64,000 bases of DNA from DATEPR01 sp036491115 (GCA_036491115.1 DASXCQ010000030.1:40609-104608); one strand, 5' to 3'. Counted from the stretch's first letter, positions 1 to 8,402 are shown. Made by a program: numbers and translations. Notes: a model not told the origin generated them from the sequence alone.

Positions 1-1
1 G

Positions 2-331
2 ACCGAGTCGCGGATCGACGTGCCCGGCTCGTTCGCCACGGTCAGGGCGGGCAGCGTGGTGATCGCCGGCATCGCGTGGGCGCAGACCAAGGGCATCGAC
101 AAGGTCGAGGTGCGGGTGGACAACGGCCCGTGGGTGCCGGCCCAGCTGTCCGCCGAGGTGACCAAGAACGCATGGCGGATGTGGCGGATGTTCGTCGACC
201 TCGGGCCCGGCTCCCACACGGTGCAGAGCAGAGCCACCGACGACACCGGCTTCACCCAGACCGCACAGCTCGCCGATCCCATCCCCAACGGCGCCTCCGG
301 CTACCCCTCGGCCAGCTTCACCGTCAAGTGA
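2..331 (+). CDS. Molybdopterin-dependent (sulfite oxidase-like) oxidoreductase, C-terminal part
   Basis: The 5' end is cut off by the window edge; the visible frame is open from base 2 to the stop at 329-331 (109 residues). The residues resemble the Ig-like Mo-co dimerisation domain at the end of sulfite-oxidase-family enzymes: a start like GSVVIAGIAWAQTKGIDKVE, a VDNGPWVPA strand pair, a W-rich MWRMFVDLGPGSHTVQSRA segment and a final DDTG. This domain normally follows the molybdopterin domain and mediates dimerisation. The catalytic part lies outside the window, so substrate and export cannot be judged. The gene ends about 20 bp before the rex operator and is unrelated to the next operon. 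Confidence 0.62.
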   Translation, partial: TESRIDVPGSFATVRAGSVVIAGIAWAQTKGIDKVEVRVDNGPWVPAQLSAEVTKNAWRMWRMFVDLGPGSHTVQSRATDDTGFTQTAQLADPIPNGASGYPSASFTVK

Positions 332-350
332 GGGGGGCCGACCGGCGACT

Positions 351-390
351 TTGTGCCTGCGTTCACAAATCGATACCGTGGTGACGTCAC
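351..390 (+). promoter_or_regulatory. rex promoter with Rex operator (ROP box) and a second palindrome
   Basis: TTGTGCCTGCGTTCACAA at 351-368 fits the Rex consensus TTGTGAA-N4-TTCACAA; its reverse complement, TTGTGAACGCAGGCACAA, is even closer. A possible -35 (TTGTGC, 351-356) lies inside it, 17 bp before a possible -10 (TACCGT, 374-379), so bound Rex would cover the promoter. A 10-bp perfect palindrome GTGACGTCAC (381-390) sits near the expected start of transcription and may bind another regulator. Autoregulation by Rex is known for the rex-hem operon of Streptomyces; applying it here is inference from the site. Confidence 0.8.
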
Positions 391-509
391 GCCGTCGGCG
401 CACAAGTGCAGGCATCGGGTAACGCCATCCTGCGATGGCGCGCGGACCAGGGCGGCGGACACCGGTGACGGCGGCACCTGCCCGCCGTGGGCTGCGGAGG
501 AGATCCAGC

Positions 510-1319
510 GTGGCGGTGCAACGAGGCCGAGGGCGTGATGGTGCGCCCACGAGTCCATCGGACGCCGTCACGGAGCCGATGCCCGCGGTCCGGGTGAACG
601 GCAACGGTGACGTGCGTGACCGTGCCCGCGCGATCCCCGAGGCCGCCGTGGCCCGGCTGGCCGTCTACCTCCGCGTGCTCTCCGCACTGGCCGAGCAGGG
701 CGTCGGCACAATCGCCAGTGAGGAACTGTCCGTCGCGGCAGGCGTGAATTCGGCCAAACTGCGCAAGGACCTCTCCTATGTCGGCTCGTACGGCACCCGT
801 GGCGTCGGCTACGAGGTGGCCGTGCTGATCGAGGAGATCGAACGGATCCTCGGCCTCACCCGTAACCACGCCGTGGCCGTGGTCGGCATCGGTAATCTCG
901 GTCACGCCCTGGCCAACTACGGCGGCTTCCCCGGTCGCGGCTTTCCCGTCGTCGCCCTGTTCGACGTCGACGAAGACCTGATGGGAGTGCCGGTCGGCGG
1001 CATCCCGGTCGACCACATCGACGACATCCCGGCCGTCTGCATGGCCCGCGAGGTGTCCATCGGCGTCATCGCCACACCCCCGCCCGCCGCGCAGGCGGTC
1101 TGCGACCGCTTGGTGTCCGGCGGCGTTCGTTGCATCCTGAACTTTGCCCCCGTGGTGCTGCAGGTGCCGGACGACGTCGAGGTCCGCAAGGTCGACCTCG
1201 CCGTGGAGATGCAGATCCTCTCCTTCCACGTCGCCCGGCGAGCCGACAGCGAGGGGCTGGCGGACGCGGTCGACGGCACGGAGGTGCCAGGGGTGGACGG
1301 GGTGGTGATGCCGCGGTGA
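510..1319 (+). CDS. rex: Redox-sensing transcriptional repressor Rex
   Basis: Rex senses the NADH/NAD+ ratio and represses respiratory genes when NADH is low. An N-terminal winged helix (after MPAVRVNGNGD; RLAVYLRVLSALAEQGVGTI, then a recognition region with NSAKLRKDLSYVGSYGTRG) is followed by a Rossmann fold with the dinucleotide loop VVGIGNLGHALANYGGF and a C-terminal swapped helix. I chose the GTG at 510 because GGAGGAG (496-502) lies 7 nt upstream; the frame is open back to an ATG at 435, and an ATG at 579 is also possible. The protein is about 269 residues, slightly longer than many Rex proteins because of the N-terminal tail. Its stop overlaps the hemA start (GTGA), which ties it to heme synthesis. 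Confidence 0.95.
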   Translation: MAVQRGRGRDGAPTSPSDAVTEPMPAVRVNGNGDVRDRARAIPEAAVARLAVYLRVLSALAEQGVGTIASEELSVAAGVNSAKLRKDLSYVGSYGTRGVGYEVAVLIEEIERILGLTRNHAVAVVGIGNLGHALANYGGFPGRGFPVVALFDVDEDLMGVPVGGIPVDHIDDIPAVCMAREVSIGVIATPPPAAQAVCDRLVSGGVRCILNFAPVVLQVPDDVEVRKVDLAVEMQILSFHVARRADSEGLADAVDGTEVPGVDGVVMPR

Positions 1320-2659
1320 ACGTGCTCGCCGTCGGGCTGTCGCATCGCACGGCCGAGGTAGCGGAACTGGAACGGGCGTCGATCGCCTCTCCGGACGTGC
1401 CCAAGGTGCTGGACGAGATGCTGCGCTGCCCGGACGTCACCGAGGCCGTGCTGGTGTCCACCTGCAACCGCGTCGAGGTCTACGCCGTGGTGGAGACCTT
1501 CCACGGTGGCTTGGCCGACCTGACCGCCGTCCTCACCCGGCACGCCGGCGCCGACCTGAGCGGCAGCCTCTACGTGCACTACTCGGCCGCCGCCGTGGAG
1601 CACCTCTTCGCGGTGGCCGCCGGCCTGGACTCCATGGTGGTCGGCGACGCCCAGATCCTCGGCCAGCTGCGTGCCGCCTACGCCGCGGCCGACGCCGCCG
1701 GGACCGTGGGCAGTGCTCTGCACGAGCTCATCCAGCAGGCCCTGCGGGTGGGCAAGCGGGTCCACGCCGAGACCGACATCGACCACGTGGCCGCCTCCGT
1801 GGTCGGCGTGGCCGTCACCGACGCCGACGAGGCGCTCGGCGGCCTGGCCGGGCGCCGTGCCCTGGTGGTGGGCGCCGGCTCGATGGGCGGCCTGGCCGCC
1901 GCCGCGCTGCGCCGGGCCGGCATCGGCGAGGTCGTCATCGCCAACCGCACCCCCGCCAACGGCGCCCGCCTGGCCGGCAGGCTGGCCGCCGAGGGCGTGC
2001 CCAGCAGCGCGACCGGACTGACCGACCTGCCGGCCCGGATCGCCGCCGCCGACGTGGTGGTGTCCTGCACCGGTGCCACCGGCATCGTCGTGTCCACCGG
2101 CGTGGTCCGCGCCGGCCTGGCGGACCGCCGCCCGGCCCGCCCGCTGATGGTGTGCGACCTCGGCCTGCCCAGGGACGTCGAAGCCGACGTGGCCGACCTG
2201 TCCGGCGTGACCCTGGTCGACCTGGACACCCTCGGCAGGCGCCTGGTCGGCACCCCGGCGACCCGGCACACCGACCTGGCCGCCGACATCGTGGCCGAAC
2301 AGATGCGCGGTTACCTGGCCGCCCAGCGCTCCGCCGCGGTCACCCCGACGGTGACCGCGCTGCGCAGGCGGGCCGCCGAGGTGGTGGACGCGGAACTGCT
2401 CCGGCTGGACTCCCGCCTGCCGGAACTGGACGAGTCGGTGCGCGGCGAGCTCGCCAAGACCGTGCGCCGGGTGGTGGACAAGCTGCTGCACACGCCGACC
2501 GTGCGGGTCAAGGAGCTCGCCTCCGGCCCGAACGGAGCCAGCTACGCCGACGCGCTCCGTGAACTGTTCGCCCTCGACCCCCAGGCCGCCGCGCTACTGT
2601 CCGCCCCGCTGGCGAACCCGGGCGACCCCGATGACCTCCGTGCGGATGGTGACAGGTGA
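1316..2659 (+). CDS. hemA: Glutamyl-tRNA reductase
   Basis: Reduces glutamyl-tRNA(Glu) with NADPH to glutamate-1-semialdehyde, the first committed step of C5-pathway tetrapyrrole synthesis. The 447-residue protein starts VNVLAVGLSHRTAEVAELER, carries the catalytic cysteine in STCNRVEVY (near residue 50), an NADPH-binding loop VVGAGSMGGLAAAALR (about 180) and a C-terminal helical dimerisation domain containing LLHTPTVRVKE. The GTG at 1316 overlaps the rex stop as GTGA, which argues for translational coupling; the frame is open further upstream but only antisense-like sequence lies there. Its product is used by HemL, encoded at 22126-23457. Probably under Rex control through the operator at 351-368. 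Confidence 0.96.
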   Translation: MNVLAVGLSHRTAEVAELERASIASPDVPKVLDEMLRCPDVTEAVLVSTCNRVEVYAVVETFHGGLADLTAVLTRHAGADLSGSLYVHYSAAAVEHLFAVAAGLDSMVVGDAQILGQLRAAYAAADAAGTVGSALHELIQQALRVGKRVHAETDIDHVAASVVGVAVTDADEALGGLAGRRALVVGAGSMGGLAAAALRRAGIGEVVIANRTPANGARLAGRLAAEGVPSSATGLTDLPARIAAADVVVSCTGATGIVVSTGVVRAGLADRRPARPLMVCDLGLPRDVEADVADLSGVTLVDLDTLGRRLVGTPATRHTDLAADIVAEQMRGYLAAQRSAAVTPTVTALRRRAAEVVDAELLRLDSRLPELDESVRGELAKTVRRVVDKLLHTPTVRVKELASGPNGASYADALRELFALDPQAAALLSAPLANPGDPDDLRADGDR

Positions 2660-3603
2660 AGAAGGTACTGCGGCTCGGCACCAGAGGCAGCGCGCTCGCA
2701 CTGGCGCAGACCCGCCTCATGGCCGACGCCCTGGAGCAGGCCGGTGCCGTGGTGGAGATCGTCACCGTGACGACACCCGGCGACCGTTCCGCCGAGCCGA
2801 TCCCGACGATCGGCGTCGGCGTGTTCACGTCGGCACTGCGCGAGGCCCTGGCGTCCGGTGACATCGATGTCGCCGTGCACTCCTACAAGGACCTGCCGAC
2901 CGCCCCCGACCCCCGGCTGGTGCTGGCCGCCGTGCCGGTCCGCGAGGACCCCAGGGACGTGCTGGTGGCCCGCGACGACCTCACCCTGGGCGAGCTGCCC
3001 ACCGGTGCCACCGTCGGCACGGGTGCGCCGCGCCGGGTCGCCCAGCTCAACGCGCTCGGCCTCGGCCTGACCGTGGTCCCGGTGCGCGGCAACGTGGACA
3101 CGCGGCTGCGCAAGGTGCACGACGGTGAACTGGACGCCGTCGTGCTGGCCCGCGCCGGCCTGGCCCGCCTGGGCAGGCTGGTCGAGGTCACCGAGACGAT
3201 CGACCCGATCCAGATGCTGCCGGCACCTGCCCAGGGCGCGCTCGCCGTGGAGTGCCGGGTGAACGACATGGACACCGAACACCTGCTCGGCTCGTGCCTG
3301 AACGACGAGCCGACCAGGGCGGCCGTCGCCGCGGAGCGGGCCATGCTGGCCGCCCTGGAGGCCGGCTGCAGCGCTCCCGTCGGTGCCCTGGCCGAGGTGG
3401 TGGACGACCTGTTCACCGACGCCGACGGCACCGACCACGTCGTGTCGATGCTGTCGCTGCGTGGTGTCGCCGCGACGCCGGACCACCAGATCCTGCGCGC
3501 ATCGGCCGTCGCTGACCTGACCAACGCAGACGAACTCGGCAGGCAGGTCGCGGCCGAGCTGCTCGATCTCGGGGCCGCTGTGCTGTCCGGCCCGGAGGCA
3601 TAG
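2656..3603 (+). CDS. hemC: Hydroxymethylbilane synthase (porphobilinogen deaminase)
   Basis: Polymerises four porphobilinogens into hydroxymethylbilane. The N-terminus LRLGTRGSALALAQT is the family signature. The conserved arginines and acidic loop follow (VHSYKDLPT, then APRRVAQLNAL and VPVRGNVDTRLRK), and the cysteine that carries the dipyrromethane cofactor is in LEAGCSAPVGA (near residue 238). At 315 residues it has the normal family length. The GTG start at 2656 overlaps the hemA stop by 4 nt, and hemD begins 3 nt after its stop, so it is the third gene of the rex-hemACD operon. Cytoplasmic. Confidence 0.96.
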   Translation: MKKVLRLGTRGSALALAQTRLMADALEQAGAVVEIVTVTTPGDRSAEPIPTIGVGVFTSALREALASGDIDVAVHSYKDLPTAPDPRLVLAAVPVREDPRDVLVARDDLTLGELPTGATVGTGAPRRVAQLNALGLGLTVVPVRGNVDTRLRKVHDGELDAVVLARAGLARLGRLVEVTETIDPIQMLPAPAQGALAVECRVNDMDTEHLLGSCLNDEPTRAAVAAERAMLAALEAGCSAPVGALAEVVDDLFTDADGTDHVVSMLSLRGVAATPDHQILRASAVADLTNADELGRQVAAELLDLGAAVLSGPEA

Positions 3604-3606
3604 CTG

Positions 3607-5151
3607 ATGGAGAGTGCCCAGATGACCCGTGCACGAAAGGCCCAGGGGCGGATCGCTTTCGTGGGCTCCGGTCCCGGTGACACCGGACTGCTGACCGTTC
3701 GGGCCAACGAGTTGCTCACCCGGGCCGAGCTCGTGGTGACCGACCCGGACGTGCCCTCGACGGTGTTGGCGCTGGTCGGCCCGGGCGTCGAGCTGCGCCC
3801 GGCGGTCGGCGACCCGGCCGACGTGGCCAAGGACCTGGTGACCGAGGCCAAGGCCGGCCGGTCGGTGGTCCGGCTGGTGTCCGGCGACCCGCTGACCCTG
3901 GACTCCGTGGTGCGCGAGGCGCAGGCCGTCGCGCGGACCACCGTGGCGTTCGACGTGGTGCCCGGCGTGCCCGCCGCTACCGCGGTGCCCGCCTACGCCG
4001 GTGTCGCTCTCGGCGCCGTGCACACCGAGGTGGACGTGCGCGGCGACCTGGACTGGACCGCGCTGGCCGCGTCCCCGGGCACGCTGGTGCTGCACGCCAC
4101 CGGCGGCCACCTGGCCGAGGCCGCGTCCAGCCTGACCGAGCACGGCATGGCGGCGCAGACCCCGGTCGCGGTCACTGCGGACGGCACCGGCAACAACCAG
4201 CGGACCGTGGACACCACGCTGGCGTCCCTGGCCGCCGACGCCGGTGACCTCGGCGGCCAACTCGTGGTCACCGTCGGCGCCGCCGCCGCCGCCCGCTCGA
4301 AGCTGTCCTGGTGGGAGTCGCGCGCCCTGTACGGCTGGAAGGTCCTGGTGCCCAGGACCAAGGACCAGGCCGCCGAGATGAGCGACAAGCTGCGCTCGCA
4401 CGGCGCCATCCCGGTCGAGGTGCCCACGATCTCCGTCGAGCCGCCCCGCTCGCCCGCCCAGATGGAACGGTCGGTCAAGGGCCTGGTCGACGGTCGCTAC
4501 CAGTGGGTGGTGTTCACCTCCACCAACGCGGTGCGCGCGGTGTGGGAGAAGTTCCGCGAGTTCGGCCTGGACGCCCGCGCGTTCTCCGGCGTGAAGATCG
4601 CCTGCGTCGGCGAGGGCACGGCGGCGAAGGTGCGCTCGTTCGGCATCATCCCGGAGCTGGTGCCCTCCGGTGAGCAGTCCAGCGAGGGCCTGCTGGCCGA
4701 CTTCCCGCCCTACGACGACATTCTCGACCCGGTGGACCGGGTGCTGCTGCCGCGCGCCGACATCGCCACCGAGACGCTCGCCGCCGGCCTGCGCGACCGT
4801 GGCTGGGAGATCGACGACGTCACCGCGTACCGCACGGTCCGCGCGGCGCCGCCGCCCGCGGACACCCGCGAGATGATCAAGTCCGGCGGGTTCGACGCGG
4901 TGTGCTTCACGTCCTCGTCCACCGTGCGCAACCTGGTCGGCATCGCCGGCAAGCCGCACACCAGGACCCTGGTCGCGTGCATCGGCCCGAAGACGGCGGA
5001 AACGGCCCACGAGTTCGGCCTGCGCGTGGACGTGCAGCCCGAGGTGGCCCAGATCGCCGCCCTGGTCGACGCCCTGGCAGCACACGCCGCCCGGCTCCGC
5101 GCCGAGGGCGCGCTGCCCCCGCCCCGCAAGACCAAGCGCGCCCGCCGCTGA
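3607..5151 (+). CDS. hemD: Bifunctional uroporphyrinogen-III C-methyltransferase / uroporphyrinogen-III synthase
   Basis: A two-domain protein of 514 residues. Residues about 15-245 form a SAM-dependent tetrapyrrole methylase (start RIAFVGSGPGDTGLLTVRA, later VVRLVSGDPLTLDSVV and VVPGVPAATAVPAYAGVALG), which leads toward siroheme/cobalamin. Residues about 250-500 are a HemD domain (WKVLVPRTKDQAAEMSDKLR, FTSTNAVRAVWEKFREFG, VCFTSSSTVRNLVG) that cyclises hydroxymethylbilane to uroporphyrinogen III. This CobA-HemD fusion is common in actinobacteria, so annotations as hemD or cobA/hemD both occur. It is the last gene of the rex-hemACD operon and ends 4 nt from a convergent gene. Confidence 0.93.
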   Translation: MESAQMTRARKAQGRIAFVGSGPGDTGLLTVRANELLTRAELVVTDPDVPSTVLALVGPGVELRPAVGDPADVAKDLVTEAKAGRSVVRLVSGDPLTLDSVVREAQAVARTTVAFDVVPGVPAATAVPAYAGVALGAVHTEVDVRGDLDWTALAASPGTLVLHATGGHLAEAASSLTEHGMAAQTPVAVTADGTGNNQRTVDTTLASLAADAGDLGGQLVVTVGAAAAARSKLSWWESRALYGWKVLVPRTKDQAAEMSDKLRSHGAIPVEVPTISVEPPRSPAQMERSVKGLVDGRYQWVVFTSTNAVRAVWEKFREFGLDARAFSGVKIACVGEGTAAKVRSFGIIPELVPSGEQSSEGLLADFPPYDDILDPVDRVLLPRADIATETLAAGLRDRGWEIDDVTAYRTVRAAPPPADTREMIKSGGFDAVCFTSSSTVRNLVGIAGKPHTRTLVACIGPKTAETAHEFGLRVDVQPEVAQIAALVDALAAHAARLRAEGALPPPRKTKRARR

Positions 5152-5155
5152 CCGC

Positions 5156-5617
5156 TCAGCTGTGGTGGTGGCCCGCCAGTTGGCGGGCCAGATCGGCCTT
5201 GGCGACGCGCTCGTCCGGAGGTGTCGGCAACACCTGCCGGACGAGCGCGACCAGCCACCCGCCCGGTGCGAGCACGAGGCTGACCAGCAGCAGGATCCGC
5301 GGCGGACCGGCCACCCCGCGCCGGCTGCCGAACACGGCGCCGACCAGCGTCAGCACTGCCATGCAGGCCGCCGTGACCCAGAACTCGGTGTGATAGCCGG
5401 ACCGGTGCACGGCGTCGCCGAGAATCAACTGGTACAGCAGGACGTACACGGCGACGAGCACGGCGAGCACCACCACGGCGCCGATCCGGCCGCGCCAGTA
5501 GGCCGCACCCCTGCCGTACCAGGTGGTGCCGGCCCACGGCAGCGACAGCAGCGTGACCCCGTGCGGCAGTCCCGGCGTACCGGTCACCCGCCGCCAGCGA
5601 GTCGACGGCTCAGTCAT
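5156..5617 (-). CDS. Small integral membrane protein of unknown function
   Basis: About 153 residues starting MTEPSTRWRRVTGTPG. An alternative ATG at 5644 in the same frame has GAGG 9 nt upstream and would add nine residues (MECPARRRR). Four hydrophobic segments are visible (IGAVVVLAVLVAVYVLLYQL, FWVTAACMAVLTLVGAVFG, ILLLVSLVLAPGGWLVALV and a weak first one), and the tail is histidine-rich (LAGHHHS). I recognise no family. It sits convergent to hemD, with stops only 4 nt apart, and divergent from hemB, so it is an insertion between two heme genes rather than an operon member. The coding bias is normal for the window. Confidence 0.6.
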   Translation of the reverse strand: MTEPSTRWRRVTGTPGLPHGVTLLSLPWAGTTWYGRGAAYWRGRIGAVVVLAVLVAVYVLLYQLILGDAVHRSGYHTEFWVTAACMAVLTLVGAVFGSRRGVAGPPRILLLVSLVLAPGGWLVALVRQVLPTPPDERVAKADLARQLAGHHHS

Positions 5618-5804
5618 CCGACGACGCCGTGCCGGACATTCCATGCGGCGAGGCCTCGTCCGCTTGCCCGGTGTCGTCGGCCACGCGCGCAGCGTAGCGA
5701 CGAGTGGGTGGCCGGCGCTGGTGATTCTCGTGATTCAGGGGCGGCCATCGGGTGGTCGGGGGCGGAGTAGCGTCTGGTTTCAGGTGCTCGTGAAGGAGGC
5801 TTCG

Positions 5805-6779
5805 GTGTTCCCCACCCATCGGCCACGCCGGTTGCGTACCACCGCCGCCGTTCGGCGGCTGGTCAGTGAGACGACCGTCCGGCCGCGGCAACTCATCCTG
5901 CCGATGTTCGTCAAGGAGGGCGCCACCGAGGCGGTGCCGATCGCGTCCATGCCGGGTGTCGTGCAGCACTCGCGGGACTCGCTGCGCAAGGCGGCCGTCG
6001 ACGCGGTGGCGGCGGGCGTCGGGGGACTGATGATCTTCGGCGTGCCGACCACCAGGGACGCCGTCGGTTCGGGCGCCACCGACGAGGACGGCGTGCTCAA
6101 CGTGGCGCTGCGCGACCTGCGCGCCGAACTGGGCGATGCCACCGTGCTGATGGCCGACACCTGCCTGGACGAGTTCACCGATCACGGCCACTGCGGTGTC
6201 CTGACGCCGGACGGCCGGGTGGACAACGACGCCACCCTGGCCCGCTACGCCGAGATGGCCGTGGCGCAGGCCGAAGCCGGCGCCCACCTGCTCGGACCCA
6301 GCGGCATGATGGACGGCCAGGTCGGCGTGATCCGCGAGGCGCTGGACGCCGCGGGCCACACCGACGCCGGCATCCTGGCCTACTCGGTGAAGTACGCCAG
6401 TGCCTTCTTCGGCCCGTTCCGGGACGCCGTGGAGTCCGCGCTGCAGGGCGACCGCAAGACCTACCAGCAGGACCCGGGCAACGTCCGCGAGGCGCTGCGC
6501 GAGGTCGAGCTGGACCTGGCCGAGGGCGCCGATCTGGTGATGGTGAAGCCCGCCCTGGCCTACCTGGACGTGCTGCGGGCCGTGGCGGACACGGCCGACG
6601 TGCCGGTGGTGGCCTACCAGGTGTCCGGCGAGTACTCGATGGTCGAGGCGGCCGCCGCGAACGGCTGGCTGGACCGTCGGCGGACCGTGCTGGAGACGCT
6701 GACGGCTTTGCGCCGGGCCGGTGCCGACGCGCTGCTCACCTACTGGGCCGTGGAAGCGGCCGGTTGGCTGGACGACTGA
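5805..6779 (+). CDS. hemB: Delta-aminolevulinic acid dehydratase (porphobilinogen synthase)
   Basis: Condenses two 5-aminolevulinates to porphobilinogen, the HemC substrate. Start GTG at 5805 is fixed by GGAGG at 5794-5798, giving 324 residues, the usual length. The family landmarks are RPRRLRTTAAVRRLV, LILPMFVKEG, a DTCLDEFTDHGHCGVL metal-site segment, SVKYASAFFGPFRDA with the first substrate lysine and VMVKPALAYLD with the Schiff-base lysine. It lies after the convergent membrane gene at 5156-5617 and therefore needs its own promoter in 5618-5790. No Rex-type site is visible there. Confidence 0.95.
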   Translation: MFPTHRPRRLRTTAAVRRLVSETTVRPRQLILPMFVKEGATEAVPIASMPGVVQHSRDSLRKAAVDAVAAGVGGLMIFGVPTTRDAVGSGATDEDGVLNVALRDLRAELGDATVLMADTCLDEFTDHGHCGVLTPDGRVDNDATLARYAEMAVAQAEAGAHLLGPSGMMDGQVGVIREALDAAGHTDAGILAYSVKYASAFFGPFRDAVESALQGDRKTYQQDPGNVREALREVELDLAEGADLVMVKPALAYLDVLRAVADTADVPVVAYQVSGEYSMVEAAAANGWLDRRRTVLETLTALRRAGADALLTYWAVEAAGWLDD

Positions 6780-6783
6780 GGCG

Positions 6784-7233
6784 GTGACGAAGCCGCTGGA
6801 CGACGCCACGCCCGTCCTGTACACGGAGCCCGGCTCCTGGTGGTGGCCGCTGCTGTTCGGTCCGCTGTTCGCGCTGGTCGGTGCCGGTGTCGAGGCGTTG
6901 AGCGGGCCGGTGCACACCCTCGCCTGGCTGGTGGTCGGGTTCCTGCTGTTCGGGTTGACGCTGCTGTGGGTGCAGGCGCGGCGCCGGGTGTGCTCGGTGG
7001 TGGTCACGTCGACCTCGCTGTACCAGGGCCGGGAGCCGCTGGCGGTGCGGGAGATCGTCGAGGTGGACGACGTGGGCATGCCGGTCGGTGCCCGCGTGCT
7101 GGGCGGCGGCTGGACGGTGCCGAAGAAGTTCACCGAGGTGCCACTGCGGCTGGTCGATGATTCTGTGGTCGTGGCCTGGGCGAAGGACCCGGAGGCCCTG
7201 CGGGCCGCGCTCCGACCGCTGCTGGGCACATGA
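6784..7233 (+). CDS. Small membrane protein, DUF3093-like
   Basis: 149 residues from a GTG 4 nt after the hemB stop, so it is probably co-transcribed with hemB. A short N-terminus (PLDDATPVLYTEPGSW) precedes two close membrane helices (WWWPLLFGPLFALVGAGVEA and HTLAWLVVGFLLFGLTLLWV). The C-terminal half is a soluble, beta-rich part (VVVTSTSLYQGREPLAVREI, then KKFTEVPLRLVDDSVVVAW) resembling the bacterial PH-like or DUF3093 arrangement. The family assignment is a guess from pattern, not from an alignment. An ATG at 6721 is in frame but lies inside hemB. Confidence 0.6.
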   Translation: MTKPLDDATPVLYTEPGSWWWPLLFGPLFALVGAGVEALSGPVHTLAWLVVGFLLFGLTLLWVQARRRVCSVVVTSTSLYQGREPLAVREIVEVDDVGMPVGARVLGGGWTVPKKFTEVPLRLVDDSVVVAWAKDPEALRAALRPLLGT

Positions 7234-7246
7234 AAGGCTGGCTGAC

Positions 7247-7588
7247 GTGAACGCCGAACCGTTGACCGCGCCACCGCCCGCCCGGCTGGAGCAGCCGTGG
7301 CGGTTCGCCGTCGCGGCAGGCGAGGTGATCGTGGCGGCCGCCGCGGTGATCGTGGGCATTCTGTTGTGGGGCAAGGGAGTCACCACGATGGTGACGCCGC
7401 TGGGCGGTGGCCGGCCGCCGCTGGTGTCCACCATCTACTACGGCAACTGGATGGCCATCGGCATCGGTCTGGTCGGGGTCGCCGCGCTGCTGGTGCTGGA
7501 CGCGATCCGCGAGGTGATCCTCGCCGCCCGCACCAGGGGGAGGCGCCAGCGCGAGATCGGCGCCGCCCTGCCGCCCGGCATGGTGTGA
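7247..7588 (+). CDS. Small two-helix membrane protein of unknown function
   Basis: 113 residues from GTG 7247, 13 nt after the previous stop; AAAGGCTGG at 7234-7241 is a plausible ribosome site. It has a short proline-rich N-terminus, one helix (FAVAAGEVIVAAAAVIVGIL), an extracellular loop rich in Gly/Pro, and a second helix (WMAIGIGLVGVAALLVLDAI) followed by a basic tail (RTRGRRQRE). No family recognised. Its placement downstream of hemB and the 6784-7233 gene suggests one transcript that ends before the two-component system. Confidence 0.6.
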   Translation: MNAEPLTAPPPARLEQPWRFAVAAGEVIVAAAAVIVGILLWGKGVTTMVTPLGGGRPPLVSTIYYGNWMAIGIGLVGVAALLVLDAIREVILAARTRGRRQREIGAALPPGMV

Positions 7589-7601
7589 CCTGTCAGGCTT
7601 T

Positions 7602-7656
7602 TCCCAGGAAACTCACCGGGTTCCCACAGCATCGGCTCGCAGGATTCTCCCAGGAA
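7602..7656. promoter_or_regulatory. Direct repeats before the response regulator gene
   Basis: TCCCAGGAA occurs at 7602-7610 and again at 7648-7656, with a shorter TTCCCA at 7621-7626 between them. OmpR-family regulators bind direct repeats, often before their own gene. The repeats lie 51-105 bp before the regulator start, so autoregulation is plausible but inferred. Confidence 0.45.
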
Positions 7657-7706
7657 GCGCAGGATCACCGCTGGTAGTGCCGGGTCCGGCGAGGAGGGAG
7701 CCACGC

Positions 7707-8402
7707 ATGGGGGACCGTACCGAGCTCCTCGTGGTCGAGGACGACCCGAGCATTCGGGAACTGCTCGCCACGAGCCTGCGGTTCGCCGGCTTCGGGGTGA
7801 CCACGGCCGCCACCGGCACCGAGGCGCTGCGGGCCGTCGAGCGGCGCAGCCCGGACCTGGTGCTGTTGGACGTGATGCTGCCCGACCGGGACGGCTTCGA
7901 CGTGCTGCGCTGGATGCGCTCGGGCGGCCAGACGGTGCCCGTGCTGTTCCTCACCGCGCGGGACGCGGCCGAGGACAAGATCACCGGCCTGACCATCGGC
8001 GGCGACGACTACGTCACCAAGCCGTTCAGCCTGGAGGAGGTCATCGCCAGGGTGAACGCGGTGCTGCGCAGGACGAAGGGCATCGGCGAGCCGACCGAGG
8101 CGCCGCTGCGCTACGCCGATCTCGAGTTGCATGTGGACAGTCACGAGGTGCGCCGGGCGGACAAGCTAGTTCCGTTGTCCCCCACCGAGTTCAAGCTGCT
8201 GCACTACCTGATGCGCAACGCCGGCCGGGTGGTGTCCAAGGCGCAGATCCTGGACCAGGTGTGGCGCTACGACTTCAACGGTGAGGCCGGTGTGGTCGAG
8301 TCCTACATCTCGTACCTGCGCCGCAAGGTCGACGTCGTCGAACCGCGCCTGATCCACACCGTGCGGGGCGTCGGCTACGTCCTGCGGCTGGCTCCGAACT
8401 GA
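7707..8402 (+). CDS. OmpR/PhoB-family response regulator
   Basis: 231 residues, start ATG 7707 with GAGGAGGGAG at 7691-7700. The receiver domain (about residues 6-118) has the acidic pair in VVEDDPS, the phosphorylation Asp in LVLLDVMLPDRDGFD, the conserved Thr in LFLTARD and Lys in YVTKPFSLEEV. The C-terminal winged helix (about 135-229) contains LSPTEFKLLHYLMRN and the recognition helix region VVESYISYLRRKVD, ending in the usual HTVRGVGYVLR. One nt separates it from the sensor kinase gene, its evident partner. It resembles mycobacterial TrcR/PhoP/MprA types, but the signal cannot be told. Confidence 0.93.
   Translation: MGDRTELLVVEDDPSIRELLATSLRFAGFGVTTAATGTEALRAVERRSPDLVLLDVMLPDRDGFDVLRWMRSGGQTVPVLFLTARDAAEDKITGLTIGGDDYVTKPFSLEEVIARVNAVLRRTKGIGEPTEAPLRYADLELHVDSHEVRRADKLVPLSPTEFKLLHYLMRNAGRVVSKAQILDQVWRYDFNGEAGVVESYISYLRRKVDVVEPRLIHTVRGVGYVLRLAPN

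Noticed and set aside
2542..5085. Long minus-strand open frame (about 850 codons) opposite the hemC-hemD region
   Set aside because: Histidine/glutamine/arginine-rich translation with no motif; it is the antisense of high-GC coding sequence with verified enzyme motifs on the plus strand.
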